This document shows positions 58,934-64,000 of a stretch of 64,000 bases of DNA, in pieces. The position numbers were made by a program, and so were the translations under genes. Where the stretch lies: positions 1-64,000 of the forward strand of contig NZ_PQGG01000021.1 of NCBI RefSeq assembly GCF_002915595.1, read 5' to 3'. Below the pieces are notes generated by a model, which was not told where the DNA came from, ran no database searches, and saw nothing but the letters and a program-made list of their open reading frames with translations. Position 1 is the stretch's first letter. Each line of letters begins with the position of its first letter. The DNA is from Zhongshania marina (GTDB lineage Bacteria > Pseudomonadota > Gammaproteobacteria > Pseudomonadales > Spongiibacteraceae).

Positions 58934-61405
58934 TTAACCGATCGCGATTAAAGCCTCGTCGCTGGTCAATTTACTGCGCTCATATTTATCCGCAGGGGTA
59001 TTAACAATATCGGCTAGGGGTGCGGCAAACAGTGAACGCTGGCGCTGCTGCTCATCTGCGGGGCCATACAAGGTATTACGCTGAAACGGCACTCGACCCG
59101 CACGGCGTATTCGGGCCTCCATTTGCTCTGGCGCGACTTCCTGGCCGTGCACCGCACCGGCAGCACGGGTGATGGTTTCGTTCATTAAAGTGCCGCCGAG
59201 GTCATTGACTCCGGCATTGAGTAGAGCCTCAACACCCTGCTCGCCCATTTTCACCCAGGACGCCTGAATATTGTCGATCAAGCCATTAAAAACCAATCGT
59301 GCAACGGCGTGCATTAAGATTGCTTCGCGGAAACTCGGCCCCCGCCTCGCCTTGCCCTTTAGGTAAATTGGCGCTTCCTGCGGCACAAAGGGCAGCGGTA
59401 CAAATTCGGTAAAGCCGCCAGTTTCTAGCTGCACCTGCCTAACCCGTAATAAATGCCGCGCCCAGGACTGATATCCGTCAACATGACCATACATAATGGT
59501 TGCCGTTGAGCGCAGCCCCACCCTGTGGGCGGTTTTCATCACCGTTAGCCACTGCTCGGAATTAATTTTGTCTGGGCATAATACCGCCCGCACCTCGTCA
59601 TCTAACACCTCTGCTGCGGTGCCTGGCAAAGTATGTAAGCCGGCTTCTTTTAGCTGCTGCAAATAGGTCTCTAAATCTAGCCCCAGCGTTTCTGCGCCCT
59701 GCCACACTTCCAGTGGCGAAAAAGCGTGAATATGCATATCCGGCGTTGCGGCTCGCAATGTCGCCACAATATCGATATAGGTTTGGCCGGTGTATTCTGG
59801 ATGAATTCCCCCCTGCATACACACTTCTGTGGCACCGCGCTGCCAAGCCTCACTTGCCCGTCGAGCGATTTCTTCGCCAGACAAATCATAGGGGCGGCCA
59901 CGTAAATTTTCGCTTAACTTCCCTTTAGAAAACGCGCAGAACTGACATTTGAAATAACACACATTGGTGTAATTTATATTGCGGGTCACAACATAACTCA
60001 CCTGATTCCCGCAGCGCCGCTGACGCAACTGATCGGCGGCGCGACAAATTGCGGCAAAGTCGCTTCCCCTAGCGCTGAACAATCGTACAATCTCATTCTC
60101 ACTTAGGGCTTCTGCCCGCAGCGCACGTTCGATTAGCGAATTAATGTCTGCGGACACTGGTGCGTATTTTTTCAACTCAGCGACATCGTCGCTCAGTAAA
60201 GCAAGATCCGCCGCCGGCGCCTCTATGTCTTGGCCTGCAACCCAGCTATCTTCCTTGGGCAAACCCTGCCCGTCGCAGTAATGCAGCACCTTGGTGTGCA
60301 GCGCAGGATCTAACCAGCGCGTGTAATCGCGCAGATATTTAGGATAAATCGTCAGGCGCTCATGCAGGTGCTTACCGGCACCGGCGGTTTCTTTCGCCAG
60401 TGTTTCCAAATGCGGCCAAGGCGCTTCGGGGTTTACAAAGTCGGGAGTAAGTGGCGATACGCCGCCCCAGTCATTAAGGCCGGCAGAAACCAATTGTGGC
60501 AACACACCAGGGCTCAAATTTGGCGGTGCTTGAATGCTCATTTGCGCGCCAAAAATCAAACGTGCAATCGCAATCGTCCACAGCAGCTCGTTCAAATCGG
60601 GCTCCGGAGCGGTGGCCATTTTGGTATTGGGTTTGGCCCTAAAATTTTGCACGATGATTTCTTGAATATGGCCATAGCGCTCATGTAAATCACGCAAAGC
60701 TAACAGGGATTCAACGCGCTCGCGGCGGGTTTCGCCAATCCCAATTAAGATTCCAGACGTAAACGGCACCGCCGCGCGGCCAGCCCTTGCAATGGTTTCT
60801 AAACGCAGTGCTGGGGCTTTATCTGGCGAGCCGTAATGTGGCATGCCCTTTTCGCATAAACGACTAGCGGCGGATTCAAGCATGATACCCATTGATGCAG
60901 ACACCGGTCGCAGCATTGCAATCTCGGCGTCGTCCATACAGCCCGCATTGATATGCGGCAGCACATTGGTTTCTGCCAAAACTCGGCCCGCAACATGGGC
61001 GAGGTATTCTAATGTCGTCGCAAAACCCATTTCAGCAAGGGCCTCGCGCGCTGCTTTGTAACGCAACTCGGGTTTCTCGCCAAGCGTAAACAACGCCTCT
61101 TTGCAGCCCATGCTCTCGGCGACTTTAACCTGCGCCAAAACTTGCTCTACCGGTAAATAAGCTTGCTCAATTTTCTTAGGTGTTTTCGCAAAGGTACAGT
61201 AATGGCAGACGTCTCGGCACAAATGGGTAAGTGGTATAAACACCTTGCGAGAATAACTTACCCCGTTGTAAAAACCGCGATCACGAATACGCGCCGCCGC
61301 TGCCATCAACGCCGAAGTCTCAGTCATATCCGCTAGCAATAAAGCCTGCTCAGCAGTCACGCCCGCGTCATTTTGCACCGGCAGTATAGAGTCCAAGGTC
61401 GTCAT
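58934..61405 (-). CDS. fbiC: FO synthase, fused CofG-CofH (FbiC type)
   Basis: An 823-residue double radical-SAM enzyme making the deazaflavin FO, the chromophore of coenzyme F420, from 5-amino-6-ribitylaminouracil and tyrosine. The N-terminal CofG half has C63, C67 and C70 (CRDVCHYC). The C-terminal CofH half has C483, C487 and C490 (CYFKCQFC). The single fused form is typical of Actinobacteria, whereas archaea and cyanobacteria have separate proteins. ATG 61405 overlaps the cofC stop by four bases (ATGA). Confidence 0.95.
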   Translation of the reverse strand: MTTLDSILPVQNDAGVTAEQALLLADMTETSALMAAAARIRDRGFYNGVSYSRKVFIPLTHLCRDVCHYCTFAKTPKKIEQAYLPVEQVLAQVKVAESMGCKEALFTLGEKPELRYKAAREALAEMGFATTLEYLAHVAGRVLAETNVLPHINAGCMDDAEIAMLRPVSASMGIMLESAASRLCEKGMPHYGSPDKAPALRLETIARAGRAAVPFTSGILIGIGETRRERVESLLALRDLHERYGHIQEIIVQNFRAKPNTKMATAPEPDLNELLWTIAIARLIFGAQMSIQAPPNLSPGVLPQLVSAGLNDWGGVSPLTPDFVNPEAPWPHLETLAKETAGAGKHLHERLTIYPKYLRDYTRWLDPALHTKVLHYCDGQGLPKEDSWVAGQDIEAPAADLALLSDDVAELKKYAPVSADINSLIERALRAEALSENEIVRLFSARGSDFAAICRAADQLRQRRCGNQVSYVVTRNINYTNVCYFKCQFCAFSKGKLSENLRGRPYDLSGEEIARRASEAWQRGATEVCMQGGIHPEYTGQTYIDIVATLRAATPDMHIHAFSPLEVWQGAETLGLDLETYLQQLKEAGLHTLPGTAAEVLDDEVRAVLCPDKINSEQWLTVMKTAHRVGLRSTATIMYGHVDGYQSWARHLLRVRQVQLETGGFTEFVPLPFVPQEAPIYLKGKARRGPSFREAILMHAVARLVFNGLIDNIQASWVKMGEQGVEALLNAGVNDLGGTLMNETITRAAGAVHGQEVAPEQMEARIRRAGRVPFQRNTLYGPADEQQRQRSLFAAPLADIVNTPADKYERSKLTSDEALIAIG

Positions 61406-62199
61406 ACTGCGCTCCAAACTGGCGTAGATGTGTTTGCCGGCCCACTTTGCAAATGCTGCAAACGCTGTGCAATGCCTGCTTGAAATAAATACGTCAAGGT
61501 TCGCTCCGCAGCAGAGGTCGGCGCCATAGAGAGTAAATGCTGCAGGTCCTCACGGGTATCGATGTCCTGAGAAATCCCCTGCAAGGCAAGTATCTGCGCA
61601 GGTAAGTGCATAGCGGTCGCTGCTGCATAGTGGGCCTCACAACTGTCCTGCCCATAGGCTAAGGTCGGTGCCCGTGCGGGATCGCACACCAAAATATTGC
61701 TACCGCGACCATGACGATCAGTCGCGATAGTGACCGCTGATGAATGCGTTTTCATTAATTCAGTATGCTGATCAATTAGCGTGTTTAATTCCTGCGCGCC
61801 CAACAAGGGCAAATCGCCGTGTACGACCATTGCACTAGTTACTTGCGGCAAACCTAGCTGCAATCCAGCCATTTTTTGCAACGCCGCGCTAACAACGGCG
61901 TTCAAACCACTCACACCTAATTCGCGCTCAGACCAGCAATCAATGCCATAGTGCTCTGCTAACAACTGCGCTGCGGGATCGTCTGACACCACCACAATAC
62001 GCTCAAAACTGGGGTGCGCTGCTAATACTGTCAGCACATCCTCGACCATCGCGTGAAATAAACCCCGTCGCTCAGAGACAGTTAATGTGCCTGCTAAACG
62101 CTGCTTGGCTTGTACAAAATCCTTTAACGGCAATAGTGCCCACATAGTGTTATACGCTTCTGTCCGTTTACTTTTATTATCAATATTCCGCGAGGACAT
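61402..62199 (-). CDS. cofC: CofC nucleotidyltransferase of F420 synthesis
   Basis: About 265 residues. It activates 2-phospholactate, phosphoenolpyruvate or 3-phosphoglycerate with GTP. WALLPLKDFVQAKQRLAGTL is the family N-terminus, followed by VVVSDDPAAQLLAEHYGIDCW, GLNAVV and VVHGDLPLL (metal-binding Asp). The start is uncertain: ATG 62199, 15 bases after the cofD stop, is listed; ATG 62145 begins right at the conserved part, and a TTG at 62226 overlaps cofD. Which phospho-acid is used sets the F420 variant and cannot be told by eye. Confidence 0.88.
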   Translation of the reverse strand: MSSRNIDNKSKRTEAYNTMWALLPLKDFVQAKQRLAGTLTVSERRGLFHAMVEDVLTVLAAHPSFERIVVVSDDPAAQLLAEHYGIDCWSERELGVSGLNAVVSAALQKMAGLQLGLPQVTSAMVVHGDLPLLGAQELNTLIDQHTELMKTHSSAVTIATDRHGRGSNILVCDPARAPTLAYGQDSCEAHYAAATAMHLPAQILALQGISQDIDTREDLQHLLSMAPTSAAERTLTYLFQAGIAQRLQHLQSGPANTSTPVWSAV

Positions 62200-62213
62200 C
62201 AACGGCCCAATAC

Positions 62214-63197
62214 TCAACCGTCCCAACTCGCAGCAAAGCTTAAAACCCTTTCTGCCAAGGATGTTTTACTCGGCAAATCCGTCATCAATGTGGGAGCCAC
62301 ACACACTTTAATTCCCATCGCGACGATGTCGTCACTGTACTCCACATCCGACTCATCCAATACATAACCGTCGAGCAAGTCACCGTAATACTCGGCAACT
62401 GCAAGTGCGGTGGCGGGCATATCTAGCTCCCGCATCATTTTGGCGGCTGGCCCCTTCACTGCGCGGCCAGCAATAATGGGCGACACCGCAATGACTGGTG
62501 CAGAGGCTTCTTTAAGTAAGCCCACGCAATCGGGCAAACTCAGAATAGGATCAATACTCACAAACGGATTGGAAGGACAAACCACAATCGCCGCCAACTC
62601 GTCGTCTTGCAGCACATTTTTTAGCAGGGGGTTTAATTGCGCGGTATCTGCACCTTCAAAACGCAAGCCGCGCACCTCGGGTTGGCATTTATCTCGCACA
62701 AAATATTGCTGAAAATCGAGCCAGCCTTGATCAGTACTCACCTTAGTGGCAACTGTCTGTTCTGACATTGGCAGCAATGTGTGTGTAACTCCTAAACCCG
62801 CTGCAATTTGCTTGGTTGCCGCCGACAGCGAGTGACCTGCGCGCAATAGCTGGGTTCTGAGCATATGGGTCGCCAAATCTTGATCGCCAATTTGAAACCA
62901 CTCGTCGCCCCCCAACCGGCGCATGGCAATCAGTGTCCTCCAAGTTTCGTCGCGCAAACCCCAGCCACGCTCTTCGTCGTTTAAATCCGCCAGCGCGTAC
63001 ATTACCGAATCTAAATCAGGGCAAATGCGCAAATCCCAATAATCGAAATCATCACCGGTATTGGCCGCAATCGTTAGTTGCTCTGCATTTAATACCGCCG
63101 TCAAACCCCGACATAATTTCGCGCCGCCCACACCGCCACTCAAGGCCAGCACTTTACCGCTAAATGCCATTTGGTTTGGATGTTTTACGTCGCTCAT
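62214..63197 (-). CDS. cofD: CofD, phospholactyl (phosphoenolpyruvyl) transferase of F420 synthesis
   Basis: A 327-residue transferase moving the activated phospho-acid from the CofC product onto FO to give F420-0 or its dehydro form. VLALSGGVGGAKLCRGL (16-32) is the family signature, with NTGDDFDYWDLRICPDLDSVMYAL and VCPSNPFVSIDPIL further on. Its ATG shares a base with the cofE stop (TGATG). Confidence 0.93.
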   Translation of the reverse strand: MSDVKHPNQMAFSGKVLALSGGVGGAKLCRGLTAVLNAEQLTIAANTGDDFDYWDLRICPDLDSVMYALADLNDEERGWGLRDETWRTLIAMRRLGGDEWFQIGDQDLATHMLRTQLLRAGHSLSAATKQIAAGLGVTHTLLPMSEQTVATKVSTDQGWLDFQQYFVRDKCQPEVRGLRFEGADTAQLNPLLKNVLQDDELAAIVVCPSNPFVSIDPILSLPDCVGLLKEASAPVIAVSPIIAGRAVKGPAAKMMRELDMPATALAVAEYYGDLLDGYVLDESDVEYSDDIVAMGIKVCVAPTLMTDLPSKTSLAERVLSFAASWDG

Positions 63198-63964
63198 CAG
63201 CGAAACATATCCTTTTCTCGTTCGCGAATTAAGGCCTTGGAGCCATCACTAGACGGCCGCAATTTCGCGCCGCGAATAAGTACCAAGGGCAGTGCCTCGT
63301 CGCCTTGCCCCATCACAAAGGAGGCCGCCGCCGCTAATTCGTCGGCAACGGCGACTTCAGTAACCTCAAGCGGCCGACCGTATAAGTCTTGTTCACCAAT
63401 CCGATTTTCTAGCGCCTCGAAACCGGCGGTGCCGATTGCAAAACCTAAGGTGCCATTGCGCCACGCACGGCCGGCACTGTCGTTAATAACAATATTCACC
63501 GATAGCCCTAGGCGCGCCTTGAGGGTATCTCTTAGCTGCGCAGCACTGCGATCTGGGTTCTCTGGTAACAATAGCAAACGGGGATTATCGTCGTCGCTAC
63601 GAATATTAGAGCGATCAATCCCCGCATTGGCGTGAACATAGCCAAGCACATGCTCAACAATCACTACACCTGGACGGCGACGAATTACCTCGCGGGATTC
63701 ATTTAAAAGCACCTGCATATGACGAGGGTCTTTATCGCACTGCTCAGCCAGTTCACGGGCTTGGGCGCTTGGCTCTATGTCATTTAAGTAGGCGTAGCGA
63801 CCCTCTGCTTTGGAGACAATTTTTTGCGCCAACACCAACACATCGTCGTGTTGCAGACTGAGCTCAGCCCCTTCGAGGGCCGCTATTATCAGCTCGGCAA
63901 GATCATCACCGGGCTCAACCATAGGAATTCCCGGTACCGCATGAAGAACGAGTGACGAACTCAT
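63197..63964 (-). CDS. cofE: CofE, F420-0:gamma-glutamyl ligase
   Basis: A 255-residue GTP-dependent ligase adding glutamates to F420-0. HAVPGIPMVEPGDDL, DVLVLAQKIVSKAEGR, HANAGIDRSNI and INDSAGRAWRNGTLGFAIG are characteristic. It is the short single-domain form like archaeal CofE. Mycobacterial FbiB carries an extra C-terminal flavin reductase domain that is absent here, and no separate copy of that domain is visible in the window. First visible gene of the operon; the promoter lies beyond the window end. Confidence 0.93.
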   Translation of the reverse strand: MSSSLVLHAVPGIPMVEPGDDLAELIIAALEGAELSLQHDDVLVLAQKIVSKAEGRYAYLNDIEPSAQARELAEQCDKDPRHMQVLLNESREVIRRRPGVVIVEHVLGYVHANAGIDRSNIRSDDDNPRLLLLPENPDRSAAQLRDTLKARLGLSVNIVINDSAGRAWRNGTLGFAIGTAGFEALENRIGEQDLYGRPLEVTEVAVADELAAAASFVMGQGDEALPLVLIRGAKLRPSSDGSKALIREREKDMFR

Positions 63965-64000
63965 CGAATTAATGATCCAGCCCAGTTAATTTAATTCCGG

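Overview
This window is a stretch of bacterial chromosome, most likely from a marine gammaproteobacterium. The order dapA-bamC-metallohydrolase-purC, together with HrpB, HtpX, RsuA and the AdoMet decarboxylase/spermidine synthase pair, is typical of Gammaproteobacteria. The finer placement (Cellvibrionales/Spongiibacteraceae-like) is inference from overall flavour only. Genes are tightly packed, with many 1-8 base stop/start overlaps. I saw no rRNA, tRNA, CRISPR array or prophage.

Region 1 (1-16.5 kb) is a CoA-ester catabolic island. Its left edge carries the cut-off end of an insertion-sequence transposase. It holds three acyl-CoA dehydrogenases, a crotonase-type protein with a decayed dehydrogenase half, an HMG-CoA-synthase-like/DUF35 fusion that lacks the catalytic cysteine, an SCP-x-type thiolase, two MaoC-type hydratases, a CitE-like lyase, an MFE-2-like short-chain dehydrogenase, a nitronate monooxygenase-like flavoprotein and a CrtI-like oxidoreductase. 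LysR and GntR regulators are embedded in it. Together they could run a complete beta-oxidation-like spiral on an unidentified branched, alicyclic or isoprenoid acid.

Region 2 (16.5-31.8 kb) contains a newly read 39-residue membrane protein, a VWA protein/anti-sigma candidate/ECF sigma operon, an acyltransferase, a three-gene 2-oxoacid:ferredoxin oxidoreductase operon (KorABC-like) divergent from aconitase A, a DUF6489 protein, a GNAT-nitrilase fusion and MsrA. Region 3 (32-35.9 kb) is a polyamine block: AdoMet decarboxylase, spermidine synthase and an Orn/Lys/Arg decarboxylase.

Region 4 (36-41 kb) has a near-perfect CRP/Vfr site. It is followed by a secreted protein with six Asp-rich repeats of about 110 residues and a C-terminal OmpA domain, then a ShlB/FhaC-like outer-membrane barrel gene. 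This pair looks like an atypical surface-protein/transporter system. Region 5 (41-52.7 kb) is mixed housekeeping: a lone GspF-like protein, a J-domain protein, HtpX, a class II aldolase, a porin, HrpB, RsuA, CsbD plus a lipoprotein, and a TonB-dependent receptor with a His/Asp/Glu loop preceded by a small exported Cys/His protein (zinc or copper uptake).

Region 6 (52.7-64 kb) holds the dapA-purC operon, a few singletons, and a complete coenzyme F420 biosynthesis operon (cofE-cofD-cofC-fused cofGH) followed by a short-chain dehydrogenase. F420 synthesis is uncommon in Gammaproteobacteria. Which F420-dependent enzymes would use the cofactor is not visible in this window.
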